Below, one piece after another: positions 37,443 to 47,089 of a DNA stretch of 64,000 nucleotides. Position numbers and translations under genes: made by a program. The DNA lies in NCBI RefSeq assembly GCF_001598055.1, contig NZ_CP014844.1:868001-932000 (forward strand). The letters run 5' to 3'. Below the pieces are notes generated by a model. The model saw nothing but the letters and a program-made list of their open reading frames with translations. It made no database searches and had not been told where the DNA came from. Source of the stretch: Cupriavidus nantongensis. Lineage in GTDB: Bacteria > Pseudomonadota > Gammaproteobacteria > Burkholderiales > Burkholderiaceae. The stretch's first letter is position 1. Every line of letters starts with the position of its first letter.

Positions 37443-38336
37443 ATGTCTTCCGCCCTCCTGCTGGTCCCGGACTTCAGCCTGATCCTGATCGGCTGGCTGC
37501 TGGTGCGCTATTCCCCGTTCGACCGCGCCTTCTGGGGCGGGGTGGAGCGGCTGGTCTACTTCGTGCTGTTCCCGGCGCTGCTGCTGCAGTCGACCAATAC
37601 CGCGGTGCTCGATTTCTCGTCGACCTCGGCCATGCTGGGGCTGGCGCTGCTGGTGCTGGCCACCGGCCTGGCCGGCGGCTACGCCGTCAAATGGGTGCTG
37701 CGCCCGGACCCGGTCAGCTTTGCCTCGGGGCTGCAGACCGCGTTCCGCTTCAATTCCTATATCGGGCTGGCGCTGGCGTCGCGGCTGGGCGGCTCCGAAG
37801 GGCTGGCGTTGATGGCGGTGATCGTCGGCTGCACCGTGCCGCTGTGCAACGTGGCCGCGGTTTGGGCGCTGGCCCGCCATGGCCAGGCCGCGCTGTGGAA
37901 GGAACTGGCGCGCAACCCGCTGATCCTGGCCACCGCCGGCGGCCTGGCGACCAATCTGATGGGGCTGCACGCGCCCGAGGTGCTGGGCATGACGCTGAAC
38001 CGGCTGGGCTCGGCGTCGACCGCGCTGGGCCTGATGACCGTGGGCGCCGGGCTGCAGATGAGCGGCGCCACCGGCACCGCCGGGCCGGTGGCGTGGTGGA
38101 CCGGCGTCAAGCTGCTGGCGATGCCGTGCGTGGCCTGGCTGGTGGGGCGGCACCTGCCGCTGACCGCGCTGCAGTACCAGATCGTGGTGCTGTACGCCTC
38201 GCTGCCGACCGCCTCCAGCGCCTACATCCTGGCCGTGCGCATGGGCGGTAACGGGCCGATGGTGGCGGCGACGATCTCGCTGATGACGGTGGCGGCGATC
38301 GTCACCACGCCGCTGTGGCTGGCGCTGGTGAGCTGA
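37443..38336 (+). CDS. AEC-family transporter (auxin efflux carrier-like permease)
   Basis: Inner-membrane permease (297 aa) with about ten hydrophobic helices, built as two inverted halves. Family hallmarks are the PDFSLILIGWLL start, VERLVYFVLFPALLL, NSYIGLALASRLGG and the second-half NPLILATAGGLATNL. Bacterial members such as MdcF or MleP carry malonate, malate or other anions; the substrate here is unknown. It is divergent from the chalcone-isomerase-like gene over 157 bp and converges on queG. Confidence 0.88.
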   Translation: MSSALLLVPDFSLILIGWLLVRYSPFDRAFWGGVERLVYFVLFPALLLQSTNTAVLDFSSTSAMLGLALLVLATGLAGGYAVKWVLRPDPVSFASGLQTAFRFNSYIGLALASRLGGSEGLALMAVIVGCTVPLCNVAAVWALARHGQAALWKELARNPLILATAGGLATNLMGLHAPEVLGMTLNRLGSASTALGLMTVGAGLQMSGATGTAGPVAWWTGVKLLAMPCVAWLVGRHLPLTALQYQIVVLYASLPTASSAYILAVRMGGNGPMVAATISLMTVAAIVTTPLWLALVS

Positions 38337-38357
38337 CTTGAACGGGGAGGCTGGCGA

Positions 38358-39572
38358 TCAGCCGGCCCGTTGCACCGGCGGGCCGCCCTGCGCCAGGGCC
38401 CAGTCGATATGTTCCTGCACCATGGGGGTGGCGGTCTCGCGCCGCGCCAGCAATGCCGCGCGGATGCGCGCGGCCAGCGCCGCGTCCTCGGCGCGCGTGC
38501 CCGACAATGCCGCGCGCAGGCTGTTGCCCAGCCCCACCGCCAGGTTGCGCAGCCAGCGCTCATGGCCGATGCGGCGGATCGGGCTGCCTTCGAGGCGCTG
38601 GTTGAATTCCGCTTCGGTCCATTGGAACAGCGCCACCATGTCGGGCGCGTCCAGGCCATTGCGCACGTCGAAGTCCGGCACCGTGGCCACGTGCGCGAAC
38701 TTGTTCCACGGGCACGCCAGCTGGCAGTCGTCGCAGCCGTAGACGCGGTTGCCCATCGGCGCGCGGAATTCCACCGGGATCGCGCCCTTGTGCTCGATGG
38801 TGAGATAGGAAATGCAGCGGCGCGCATCCAGCCGGTACGGTGCGACGATGGCGCGTGTCGGGCAGATGTCCAGGCAGCGGTGGCAGCTGCCGCAATGGCC
38901 CGACTCGGGCGGATCGGCAGGCAACGGGATGTCGACCAGGATCTCGCCGAGGAAGAACATCGAGCCGCCGTCGCGGTCCAGCAGCAACGTATGCTTGCCG
39001 CGCCAGCCCAGTCCGCCCTGGCTGGCCAGCGCCACTTCCATCACCGGGGCCGAATCGGTAAAGACGCGGTAGCCGAACCTGCCGATCTCGGCCTCGATGC
39101 GGCTGGCCAGCTGCTGCAGGCGGCTGCGCAGCACCTTGTGGTAGTCGCGTCCGCGTGCGTACAGCGATACCACCGCGGTGGCCGGGTCGTCGAGCCGCGC
39201 GAGCTCGTGGCGGCGCCAGTCGGCGGCCTGCGCGTGCGCGCCGGCGGCCGGGACATAGGGCATGCGCGCCACGATCGCGCGTACCGTGCCGGGCACCAGT
39301 TCGGCCGGACGGGCGCGCCGCAGGCCGTGGTTGGCCATATAATCCATGTCGCCGTGGTAGCCCTGCGCCAGCCAGGCCAGCAGTCCGGGCTCGGCGTGCG
39401 CGAGGTCGACATCGGCGATGCGCACCGAGGCAAAGCCCAGCGCCGCGCCCCATGCGCGGATCGACGCGGCCAGCGCCGCAAGCTCCCCCGGGCCCGCGGC
39501 CGCGTGGCCGCTGGTGTCTGGTACTGGTATGGGCGGCGCATCCGCCTGCCCGGGGGCGACTCGGTCGATCAT
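38358..39572 (-). CDS. queG: Epoxyqueuosine reductase
   Basis: Cobalamin-dependent iron-sulfur enzyme for the last step of queuosine formation in tRNA (404 aa). The N-terminal domain has the catalytic HGDMDYMANHGLRR and ARGRDYHKVLR segments; two 4Fe-4S motifs follow: CGSCHRCLDICPT and CDDCQLACPWNK. The C-terminal HEAT-like repeats are shorter than in some homologues. The ATG at 39572 sits in a 16-bp divergent gap to tsaE, so promoters overlap the starts. Links with tsaE and the tsaC gene at 11.8 kb as tRNA-modification functions. Confidence 0.94.
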   Translation of the reverse strand: MIDRVAPGQADAPPIPVPDTSGHAAAGPGELAALAASIRAWGAALGFASVRIADVDLAHAEPGLLAWLAQGYHGDMDYMANHGLRRARPAELVPGTVRAIVARMPYVPAAGAHAQAADWRRHELARLDDPATAVVSLYARGRDYHKVLRSRLQQLASRIEAEIGRFGYRVFTDSAPVMEVALASQGGLGWRGKHTLLLDRDGGSMFFLGEILVDIPLPADPPESGHCGSCHRCLDICPTRAIVAPYRLDARRCISYLTIEHKGAIPVEFRAPMGNRVYGCDDCQLACPWNKFAHVATVPDFDVRNGLDAPDMVALFQWTEAEFNQRLEGSPIRRIGHERWLRNLAVGLGNSLRAALSGTRAEDAALAARIRAALLARRETATPMVQEHIDWALAQGGPPVQRAG

Positions 39573-39588
39573 TCCTGAATTGTACGCA

Positions 39589-40101
39589 ATGCCCTTGCTC
39601 GAACAACGCACCCTGACGCTGCCCGACGAAGCCGCCACCGCGCGCCTGGGCGCTGCGCTGGCGGCCGCCGTGCAGGCGATGCCGCCGCGCACGGTGCATG
39701 TGCAGCTGTCCGGCGACCTGGGCGCCGGCAAGACCACGCTGTCGCGCGCCGTGCTGCGCGCGCTGGGCCATGCGGGCAAGGTCCGCAGCCCCACCTATAC
39801 GCTGTGCGAGCCCTATGACGTCGCCCGTGCCGACGGCTCGCCGCTGACGGTCTACCACTTCGACCTGTACCGCTTTGCCGATCCCGAAGAGTGGCTCGAC
39901 GCGGGGTTTCGCGACTGCTTCGCCGAACCGGCCTTCAACCTGGTCGAGTGGCCGGAGAAGGCCGGGCGCCTGCTGGGGGAACCCGACCTGCACGTGTTGC
40001 TCCAATCGGACATGGCCGGCGCCGATGACACCGGCGAGCGGCGGATCGCGACCTTGCGCGCCTATACTCCCACTGGACTTACCTTGCTGAACGCATGCTG
40101 A
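39589..40101 (+). CDS. tsaE: tRNA t6A biosynthesis ATPase TsaE
   Basis: Small P-loop ATPase (170 aa) that supports the TsaBD complex in t6A formation. Walker A is GDLGAGKTTLSRAVLRALG near residue 45, followed by VRSPTYTLCEPY, HFDLYRFADPEEW and the NLVEWPEKAG block. The start ATG at 39589 fits the family length. The stop overlaps the start of amiC by 7 bp, a tsaE-amiC pairing widespread in proteobacteria. Confidence 0.95.
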   Translation: MPLLEQRTLTLPDEAATARLGAALAAAVQAMPPRTVHVQLSGDLGAGKTTLSRAVLRALGHAGKVRSPTYTLCEPYDVARADGSPLTVYHFDLYRFADPEEWLDAGFRDCFAEPAFNLVEWPEKAGRLLGEPDLHVLLQSDMAGADDTGERRIATLRAYTPTGLTLLNAC

Positions 40102-41615
40102 TCAAGCGACTTGCCACCGACCGCCCCGATGGACCCGACGGCCTCATGCAGGCGCGCCGCAAATGGATGGCGCAGGCGCTGAAGCTGGGCGCCGGCACCG
40201 CCGTGCTGACGCTGGCCGGTCCGCAGATCGCGTTCGGCGCCGGCATCGTCGCGGTGCGCGTGTGGCCGGCCGAGGACTACACCCGCGTCACCATCGAATC
40301 GGATGCGCCGCTGGCCGCGGTGCACCAGATGATCCGCGACCCCGATCGGCTGGTGGTGGACATCGACGGCCTCGACCTGTCGCCCACGCTGCGCGAGCTG
40401 GTGGCCAAGATCACGCCGAACGACCCGTATATCCAGACCGTGCGCGTCGGCCAGAACCGCCCGCGCGTGGTCCGCATGGTGTTCGACCTGAAGGAAAACG
40501 TCGCGCCGCAGGTGTTCACGCTGGCGCCCATCGGCAGCTACCGCAACCGGCTGGTGTTCGACCTGTACCCGGTCAACCCGCCCGACCCGCTGTGGAAGCT
40601 GGTGCGTGACACCGAGGAAAAGCAGCGCCGCTTTGCCACCTCGGACCCGGCGCCGGGCGCCGAAGGCATCGCCGGAGCCCCCGCCGGCGCCGAGGAAGAC
40701 GCCATCGGCGCGCTGGTGCGCCGCTTCGACGAGAAGGGCGAGGTGCCGCCCACCACCGCGCCGCTGCCGCCGCCGGTGGCCGCAGCCCGGCCGCGGCCAT
40801 CGACACCGTCCACGGCACCGGTGCCGCCGGTGCCGGCCCCGAATGCCCCGGTGGTGCCGCCGGTCGCGCGCGACAATCCCACCGCCGAGCGTCCGTTCAA
40901 GATGCGCCGCCTTCTGACCGTGGCGATCGACCCCGGCCATGGCGGCGAAGACCCGGGCGCGATCGGCGCGGCCGGCTCGCGCGAGAAGGACGTGGTGCTG
41001 CAGATCGCGCACCGGCTGCGCGCCAAGATCGACGCCCAGCCCAATATGCGCGCGATGATGACGCGCGACGCCGATTTCTTCGTGCCGCTGAACGTGCGCG
41101 TGCAGAAGGCGCGCCGGGTGCAGGCGGACCTGTTCGTGTCGATCCACGCCGATGCCTTCCTGTCGCCCGAGGCGCGCGGCGCGTCGGTGTTCGCGCTGTC
41201 CGAGCGCGGCGCGTCCAGTACCGCGGCGCGCTGGCTGGCCAACAAGGAAAACGCCTCCGACCTGATCGGCGGCGCCAACATGGGCAACAAGGATGCGCAG
41301 GTGGCGCGCGTGCTGCTGGACCTGTCGACCACCGCGCAGATCAACGACAGCCTGCTGGTGGGCAAGGCGGTGCTGGGCGAAATCGGCGGCATCAACAAGC
41401 TGCACAAGGCCCGCGTCGAACAGGCCGGGTTTGCGGTGCTGAAGGCGCCGGACATCCCGTCGATCCTGATCGAGACCGCCTTCATCAGCAACCCGGAAGA
41501 AGAGCGCAAGCTCAACGACAACGCGCACCAGGAACAGCTGGCCAATGCCATCCTGAAGGGCATCCGCTCGTACTTCGCGCGCAATCCGCCGCTGTCGAAG
41601 AATCCGTCGGTCTGA
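40095..41615 (+). CDS. amiC: N-acetylmuramoyl-L-alanine amidase AmiC-type, Tat-exported
   Basis: Periplasmic zinc amidase (506 aa) that cuts peptide stems from glycan strands for septum splitting. The N-terminus has a twin-arginine motif (ARRKWMAQALKLG) and hydrophobic segment, in line with Tat export of AmiC. An AMIN domain at residues 52-160 targets septal glycan; a Pro/Ala-rich linker follows; the Amidase_3 domain has AIDPGHGGEDPGA, the Glu in GSREKDVVL, SIHADAF and LIETAFISNP (zinc and catalytic residues). An internal Met at codon 18 would also keep the Tat signal. Ends before a bidirectional terminator. Confidence 0.94.
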   Translation: MLIKRLATDRPDGPDGLMQARRKWMAQALKLGAGTAVLTLAGPQIAFGAGIVAVRVWPAEDYTRVTIESDAPLAAVHQMIRDPDRLVVDIDGLDLSPTLRELVAKITPNDPYIQTVRVGQNRPRVVRMVFDLKENVAPQVFTLAPIGSYRNRLVFDLYPVNPPDPLWKLVRDTEEKQRRFATSDPAPGAEGIAGAPAGAEEDAIGALVRRFDEKGEVPPTTAPLPPPVAAARPRPSTPSTAPVPPVPAPNAPVVPPVARDNPTAERPFKMRRLLTVAIDPGHGGEDPGAIGAAGSREKDVVLQIAHRLRAKIDAQPNMRAMMTRDADFFVPLNVRVQKARRVQADLFVSIHADAFLSPEARGASVFALSERGASSTAARWLANKENASDLIGGANMGNKDAQVARVLLDLSTTAQINDSLLVGKAVLGEIGGINKLHKARVEQAGFAVLKAPDIPSILIETAFISNPEEERKLNDNAHQEQLANAILKGIRSYFARNPPLSKNPSV

Positions 41616-41640
41616 GCCGCCGTGCACGCGGCAGCCGCAA

Positions 41641-41668
41641 AAAAAACCGGGGCATGCCCCGGTTTTTT
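41641..41668. terminator. Bidirectional rho-independent terminator between amiC and the BASS gene
   Basis: A perfect 28-bp palindrome: six A, CCGGGGC-ATGCCCCGG core, six T. It gives a GC stem with a U-run on either strand and lies between the convergent stops at 41615 and 41683. Confidence 0.92.
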
Positions 41669-41682
41669 CATGATGGCAGGCT

Positions 41683-42708
41683 TCAGGCGCGCGCCGTGGC
41701 CTGGTCCTCCAGCAGCGCATCGCGGTTGGCATAGCGCGACGCGATCACCGAGCAGACGATCAGCTGCAGCTGGTGGTAGACCATCAGCGGCAGCACCAGC
41801 AGGCCCAGCGCCGGATGGCCGGCAAACAGGATCTTGGCCATCGGGATGCCGTTGGCCAGGCTCTTCTTCGAGCCGCAGAACACCGCGGTGATCTCGTCCT
41901 CAACGGAAAAGCCCAGGCGGCGCGCGGTCAGCGTGGTGAAGCCCAGCACCACGAACAGCAGCACCGCGGCGATGCCCATCACCGCGCCGATGGTCTGCCA
42001 CTGGTACTGGTGCCACAGGCCTTCGGCGGTGGCGTCGCAGAACGACGAGTAGACGATCAGCACGATCACGCCGCGGTCGATCTTGTTGGTGATGTGCTTT
42101 TTCTTTGCCAGCCAGCTGCCGATCAGAGGGCGCAGCAGCTGCCCCAGCGCGAACGGCAGCAGCAGCTGCAGCGCCACGCCGGTCAGCGCCTTGCCCAGCG
42201 GCATCGACGCGCCGCTGGCGCTGATCACCAGCCCCATCAGCAGCGGCGTCACCAGCATGCCGATCAGGCCCGAGATGGTGGCGTTGAAGATCGCGCCCGA
42301 GACATTGCCGCGCGCCATCGAGGTCATCGCCACCGACGACGACACCGTCGACGGCAGCGCGCACAGGAAGAACACGCCCAGCAGCAGGTCGGCCGGCAGC
42401 GTATTGCGCAGCGACAGCATCAGCAGCGCGCCCACCACCGGGAACACCACATAGGTGAAGACCTGCACGAACACATGCAGGCGCCAGTGCTTGGCGCCCG
42501 CCACCAGCTTGTCGCGCGACAGCGCCGCGCCGTGCAGGAAGAACACCAGCGCCACGCCCAGGCTGGTGACCACGCCGAGGTGCAGCGGACCGTCGCCGGT
42601 GCCGAGCTCGGGCGCGGCCAGCGCGATGGCGATGGCCGTTAGCATGACGAGCACAAAGCCGTCGATCAGGTCATAGAGCTTCTTGAGATTGCGGACAATA
42701 CGGGACAT
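41683..42708 (-). CDS. Bile acid:sodium symporter-family (YfeH-like) transporter
   Basis: Inner-membrane protein (341 aa) with about ten helices of the BASS/SBF-like family, close to E. coli YfeH. Signatures include DGFVLVMLTAIAIALAAPELG, the FLHGAALSRD helix, the crossing motif PSTVSSSVAMTSMARGNVSGAIFNATIS and the second motif FCGSKKSLANGIPMAKIL. Substrate is unknown; BASS relatives carry organic anions with sodium. It is divergent from a LysR gene over 104 bp, which probably controls it. Confidence 0.9.
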   Translation of the reverse strand: MSRIVRNLKKLYDLIDGFVLVMLTAIAIALAAPELGTGDGPLHLGVVTSLGVALVFFLHGAALSRDKLVAGAKHWRLHVFVQVFTYVVFPVVGALLMLSLRNTLPADLLLGVFFLCALPSTVSSSVAMTSMARGNVSGAIFNATISGLIGMLVTPLLMGLVISASGASMPLGKALTGVALQLLLPFALGQLLRPLIGSWLAKKKHITNKIDRGVIVLIVYSSFCDATAEGLWHQYQWQTIGAVMGIAAVLLFVVLGFTTLTARRLGFSVEDEITAVFCGSKKSLANGIPMAKILFAGHPALGLLVLPLMVYHQLQLIVCSVIASRYANRDALLEDQATARA

Positions 42709-42778
42709 GACTGCGGGTGTAATCCTGCGATGTTAGGGTTTTGCCTAGTATTGGACGCTAGCCCGGTCTAGAATGCAA

Positions 42779-42793
42779 ATTCATTTATAGAAT
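42779..42793. promoter_or_regulatory. LysR box between BASS transporter and LysR gene
   Basis: ATTC-N7-GAAT is a T-N11-A type dyad 20 bp before the LysR start codon, in the AT-rich part of the divergent gap. This position fits the autoregulatory recognition site of the adjacent LysR protein. Confidence 0.45.
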
Positions 42794-42812
42794 CTATTTA
42801 TCCGGTTGTTGC

Positions 42813-43730
42813 ATGAATTACACATTGCGGCAGTTGCGCGTGTTTCTGGCCGTGGCCAGCAGCGGCGGCTTCAGCCGGGCCGCGGACGCCGTCGGACTGA
42901 CCCAGCCGGCCGTCAGCCGCGGCGTCGCCGAGCTGGAAGATGCGCTCGGCGTGCGCCTGCTGGACCGCACCACGCGCGAGGTGGTGCTGACCGAAGCCGG
43001 CCATGCACTGGCGCCGGCGCTGGAGCGGCTGCTCGGGCAACTGGATGACACCCTCGAAGAAACGCGGCAGCTAGGTGAGCGCTATCGCGGCCGCGTAGTG
43101 ATAGCCGGGGCACCGACCATCTCCGCCCGGCTGATGCCGCTCTACGTGGCCGCCTGCGCCGCGCAATATCCGGAAATCCGCCTGACCGTGCGCGACAACG
43201 TCCAGGCCGACGGGCTGGAGCAGGTCCGCGCCGGCGCGGTGGACTTCGGCGTGCTGATCGACCCGCTGGTGCGCGACGGGCTGCTGGTGGACCCGGTCGC
43301 GACCGACCCGTTCTGCTTCGTGTGCCGGCGCGACCATCCGCTGGCGCAGGCGGAATCGGTGCCGTGGTCGGCGCTGCATGGGATGCGGCTGGTGCTGCTG
43401 GACTTTGCCTCCGGCAGCCGGCCGCTGATCGACCGCGTGTTCGGCCGCCACGGCGTGGTGCCGCAGGTGGTGCAGGAGCTGGGCCATTCGGCGAGCGTGT
43501 TCGGCATGGTCGAGGCCGGCATCGGCGCGTCGGTGCTGCCGTCGTTCTCGCTGCCGCTGCCGGCGGCGTCGCCGCTGGTGTGGCGCCCGCTGGTGCCGCG
43601 CGAGGAGCGCAGCATCGTCATGGTGCGGCGCGAGGACCGCTCCTTGTCGCCGGCAGCGGCGGCGGTGTGGGACCTGGTGCGGCGCCTGACCGTGCGCGCC
43701 GAGGCGCCGACGATCAGCGCCGCGGCCTGA
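42813..43730 (+). CDS. LysR-family transcriptional regulator
   Basis: LysR protein (305 aa) with the N-terminal HTH (MNYTLRQLRVFLAVASSGGFS, AADAVGLTQPAVSRGVAELE, LTEAGHAL) and an effector-binding domain (RVVIAGAPTISARLMPLYVA). It is divergent from the BASS transporter gene with a T-N11-A box between them and probably regulates that gene. The inducer is unknown. Confidence 0.9.
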   Translation: MNYTLRQLRVFLAVASSGGFSRAADAVGLTQPAVSRGVAELEDALGVRLLDRTTREVVLTEAGHALAPALERLLGQLDDTLEETRQLGERYRGRVVIAGAPTISARLMPLYVAACAAQYPEIRLTVRDNVQADGLEQVRAGAVDFGVLIDPLVRDGLLVDPVATDPFCFVCRRDHPLAQAESVPWSALHGMRLVLLDFASGSRPLIDRVFGRHGVVPQVVQELGHSASVFGMVEAGIGASVLPSFSLPLPAASPLVWRPLVPREERSIVMVRREDRSLSPAAAAVWDLVRRLTVRAEAPTISAAA

Positions 43731-43745
43731 GCGGGCTTGCGCCTG

Positions 43746-44525
43746 TCAGCGCGCGCTGACCATCACCGCTTCCAGCTCGAAGCTGCCGTCTGCCTGCACG
43801 CGATAGTGCTCGCGCACTTCCGCGGGTGCCACCTGCCACAGGTGCCGGATCGCGTCCACCGCCACCGCCGGCGTGCGCATGCGCTGCACCCAGCTGTCGA
43901 ACCCGATGCCGATGCGCCAGGTCGCCGAGACGGCGATGGCATCCGCGGCAAAGCCCGCGGCTTCGAACATCGCGCGCCAGGCCGCCGGGGTGTAGTCGCG
44001 CACGTGCGAGGGGTCGCGCAGCAACTCGACCGATTGCAGCCAGGTATCGCGCAGCGGGTCCGGCGCGCCGGCGATGTCGATCATCACCACCTTGCCGCCG
44101 GGCTTGAGCACGCGGCGGATCTCGGCCAGCGCGGCCGGCACGTCGCGCCAGTGGTGCGCGCTCATGCGCGACACCACCGCGCAGAAGCTGGCATCGTCGA
44201 ACGGCAGATGCTCGGCGGCGCCCTGGCGGGTGCGTACGTTGGCCAGCCCGCGCTCGCGCGCGGCGGCATCGACCACCGCCAGCATGTCGGCCGACAGATC
44301 GTAGGCGGTGACCTCGCCCGCCACCGCGGCGGCGGCAAAGCTGGCATGGCCGGCGCCGCAGCCCAGGTCGAGCACGCGGCTGCGCGCGCGGTTGGCCGCG
44401 GGAATCAGCGCGGCCAGTTCGTCCTTCAGTTGCTGCAGGTCCGCGCCGCTGGCGTGGACCGCGCTGGTGAGATAGGCGCTGGCGGTGGCGCCGAACTGGG
44501 CGGCGACGAGTTCCTGCTGCTGCAT
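43746..44525 (-). CDS. Class I SAM-dependent methyltransferase (UbiE/type 11)
   Basis: Cytosolic methyltransferase (259 aa). The SAM-binding motif I is LDLGCGAGHASFAAA near residue 50, followed by acidic loop TAYDLSADML, motif GAAEHLPFDDASF and the late LKPGGKVVMIDI. The overall pattern is that of small-molecule type 11 enzymes; no specific substrate signature is seen. It is divergent from an XRE regulator over 158 bp and converges on the LysR gene with 15 bp between stops. Confidence 0.85.
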   Translation of the reverse strand: MQQQELVAAQFGATASAYLTSAVHASGADLQQLKDELAALIPAANRARSRVLDLGCGAGHASFAAAAVAGEVTAYDLSADMLAVVDAAARERGLANVRTRQGAAEHLPFDDASFCAVVSRMSAHHWRDVPAALAEIRRVLKPGGKVVMIDIAGAPDPLRDTWLQSVELLRDPSHVRDYTPAAWRAMFEAAGFAADAIAVSATWRIGIGFDSWVQRMRTPAVAVDAIRHLWQVAPAEVREHYRVQADGSFELEAVMVSAR

Positions 44526-44639
44526 GGTGGTGCTCCTTCAAGCCGCGGCCGAGCCAAGCCGGGCGGGTGCTGTTGTTGTCGGGGAGGGGACTTGCCCGCG
44601 AGGCGGGTTCGGCATACTGTAGGCGGGCCGTTTTCCCGG

Positions 44640-44670
44640 TACAAGTCACCGCTTTATCCTGGTATAAGCG
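44640..44670. promoter_or_regulatory. Candidate operator in the methyltransferase/XRE gap
   Basis: Two direct GGTAnAAG boxes (GGTACAAG and GGTATAAG) are 23 bp apart, and CGCTT...AAGCG forms an inverted pair around the second. They lie just before the XRE start and could be its binding site. Confidence 0.35.
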
Positions 44671-44683
44671 CCACCAGCCTGCC

Positions 44684-45502
44684 ATGCCGCCACTCGCCCC
44701 GCCTGCCGCTCCTTCAGCTTCGCCATCCTCGCCAGCTTCGCGCGAAGCCGTGCTCGGCGCCTTCCTGCGCGCCCACCGCGAACGCCTGACGCCGGCGGAC
44801 GTGGGGCTGGCGCCCGGCCAGCGCCGGCGCACGCCCGGGCTGCGCCGGGAGGAAGTCGCGCAGCTGGCGGGCCTGAGCACAACCTGGGTGACGTGGCTGG
44901 AGCAGGGCCGGCCGGTGGCGCTGTCGGCGCGGGCGCTGGCCAGCCTGGCCACGGCGCTGCGGCTGTCGCGCGCCGAGCGTGCCTACCTGTTCGAGCTGGC
45001 CGGCCGGCGCGATCCGCAGCACGCCGGCGGCGAGCCGGTGCCGCCCGCGGTGCTGGCCAGCGTGCATGCGATCGACGGCCCGGCGTACCTGCTCGACCGC
45101 CAATGGACCGCGCTGGCCTGGAACGCCGCGGCCGCGGACCTGTTCACCGGCTGGCTCGACGCCGCTGCCACCGAGCGCAACCTGCTGCGCGCGATGTTCC
45201 TGTCGCCGGCGCTGCAGGCACTGGTGCAGGACTGGCCGCACCGCGCCGCACGGCTGGTGGCCGAATTCCGCGCGCACAGCATCCGCCACGCCGATGCGGC
45301 GCCGACGCGGGCATTGATCGAGGGATTGATGGCGGAGAGCGCCGACTTCCGCGCCGCCTGGCTGTCGCAGGACGTGGAAGAGCGCGAGGGCGGGCGCCGC
45401 GGCTTTCGCCATCCGCGCCAGGGCGCGCTGCAGTTCGAGCAGCTGACGCTGGTGCCGGCGGCGGCGCCGGGCCTGATGCTGGTGATGCTGCTGCCCGGCT
45501 GA
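44684..45502 (+). CDS. XRE-type HTH regulator with MmyB-like ligand-binding domain
   Basis: Regulator of 272 aa. The HTH occupies about residues 25-90 (LGAFLRAHRERLTPADVGL, RRRTPGLRREEVAQLAGLSTTWVTWLEQGR), and the rest is the MmyB-like PAS-type ligand-binding domain (YLLDRQWTALAWNAAAADLF; NLLRAMFLSPALQALV). The MmyB group in actinobacteria and proteobacteria often controls a neighbouring enzyme gene; here the divergent methyltransferase is the obvious candidate. The ATG at 44684 is chosen because the frame upstream runs into the control region. Confidence 0.88.
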   Translation: MPPLAPPAAPSASPSSPASREAVLGAFLRAHRERLTPADVGLAPGQRRRTPGLRREEVAQLAGLSTTWVTWLEQGRPVALSARALASLATALRLSRAERAYLFELAGRRDPQHAGGEPVPPAVLASVHAIDGPAYLLDRQWTALAWNAAAADLFTGWLDAAATERNLLRAMFLSPALQALVQDWPHRAARLVAEFRAHSIRHADAAPTRALIEGLMAESADFRAAWLSQDVEEREGGRRGFRHPRQGALQFEQLTLVPAAAPGLMLVMLLPG

Positions 45503-45520
45503 GCGGGCAGCAGCCATAGC

Positions 45521-46279
45521 TTACTTGGGCTGCATCCGGATCGCGCCGTCCAGGCGGATCACCTCGCCATTGAGCATGGGGTTCTCGATGATCGAGCGGG
45601 CCAGCTTCGCATATTCGGCAGGCCGGCCCAGCCGCGACGGGAACGGCACCATCTTGCCGAGCGCGTCCTGCACCTCCTGCGGCATGCCCAGCAGCATCGG
45701 GGTCTCGAACAGCCCCGGGGCGATGGTCATGCAGCGCACGCCGTCGCGCGCCAGGTCGCGCGCGATCGCCAGCGTCATGCCGACCACGCCGCCCTTGGAC
45801 GCGGCATAGGCGGCCTGCCCGATCTGGCCGTCGAAGGCCGCCACCGAGGCGGTATTGATGATCACGCCGCGCTCGCCCTCGCTGTCGGGGGCGTTCTGCA
45901 CCATCGCCGCTGCGGCCAGGCGGATCATATTGAAGGTGCCGATCAGGTTGATGCGGATGGTCTTGTCGAAGGCATCGAGCGGATGCGGACCGTTCTTGCC
46001 GACCGTCTTGTTGGCGGTGGCAATGCCGGCGCAATTGACCAGCCCGGCCAGGCGGCCAAGCGACTGCGCCGCCGCGACCGCGGCCTGGCCATCGGCTTCC
46101 GAGGTGACGTCGCAGCGCACGAAGCGGCCGCCGGTCTCGGCCGCCAGCGCCTGCCCGGCGGCCTCGTTCAGGTCGGCAATGACAACCCTGGCGCCGGCTT
46201 CGGCAAGCAGCCGGGCGGTGCCGGCGCCAAGGCCGGAGGCGCCGCCGGTGATGATGAAGACGTTGTCCTTGATGTCCAC
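45521..46279 (-). CDS. Short-chain dehydrogenase, 3-hydroxyacyl-CoA dehydrogenase type (HSD10-like)
   Basis: NAD-dependent SDR (252 aa) resembling type II 3-hydroxyacyl-CoA dehydrogenase / 3-hydroxy-2-methylbutyryl-CoA dehydrogenase. The cofactor motif is TGGASGLG near residue 11 with Asp in VIADLN favouring NAD. The catalytic Ser is in NTASVAA and the Tyr-Lys pair in YAASKGG. The long loop before the helix ([14 protein letters not shown]) and [21 protein letters not shown] are typical of that group. Expected role is beta-oxidation or isoleucine breakdown. A CGTTTACGTAAACG palindrome lies 26 bp upstream. Confidence 0.88.
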   Translation of the reverse strand: MDIKDNVFIITGGASGLGAGTARLLAEAGARVVIADLNEAAGQALAAETGGRFVRCDVTSEADGQAAVAAAQSLGRLAGLVNCAGIATANKTVGKNGPHPLDAFDKTIRINLIGTFNMIRLAAAAMVQNAPDSEGERGVIINTASVAAFDGQIGQAAYAASKGGVVGMTLAIARDLARDGVRCMTIAPGLFETPMLLGMPQEVQDALGKMVPFPSRLGRPAEYAKLARSIIENPMLNGEVIRLDGAIRMQPK

Positions 46280-46304
46280 GATGGTGTCTCCTCGGTATGG
46301 TTTC

Positions 46305-46318
46305 CGTTTACGTAAACG
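46305..46318 (-). promoter_or_regulatory. Operator palindrome before the SDR gene
   Basis: CGTTTACGTAAACG is a perfect 14-bp palindrome 26 bp upstream of the SDR start. Its TTTACGTAAA core is like operators of acyl-CoA catabolism regulators in proteobacteria; the specific regulator is not identified here. Confidence 0.55.
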
Positions 46319-46373
46319 TTAAGCATTGTACGGAGGCGGGGCCGATGTGCAAGGGGTGCGCGTTCAATAAAAA

Positions 46374-46395
46374 AAAGCGGCCCGAAGGCCGCTTT
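46374..46395 (-). terminator. Rho-independent terminator of adk
   Basis: Stem AAAGCGGCC/GGCCGCTTT with a CGAA/TTCG tetraloop; on the minus strand it is followed by a long T-run. It begins 29 bp after the adk stop. Confidence 0.9.
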
Positions 46396-46423
46396 CATCT
46401 TTCTGCAGTGTCCAGCGAGATAA

Positions 46424-47089
<666 letters not shown>

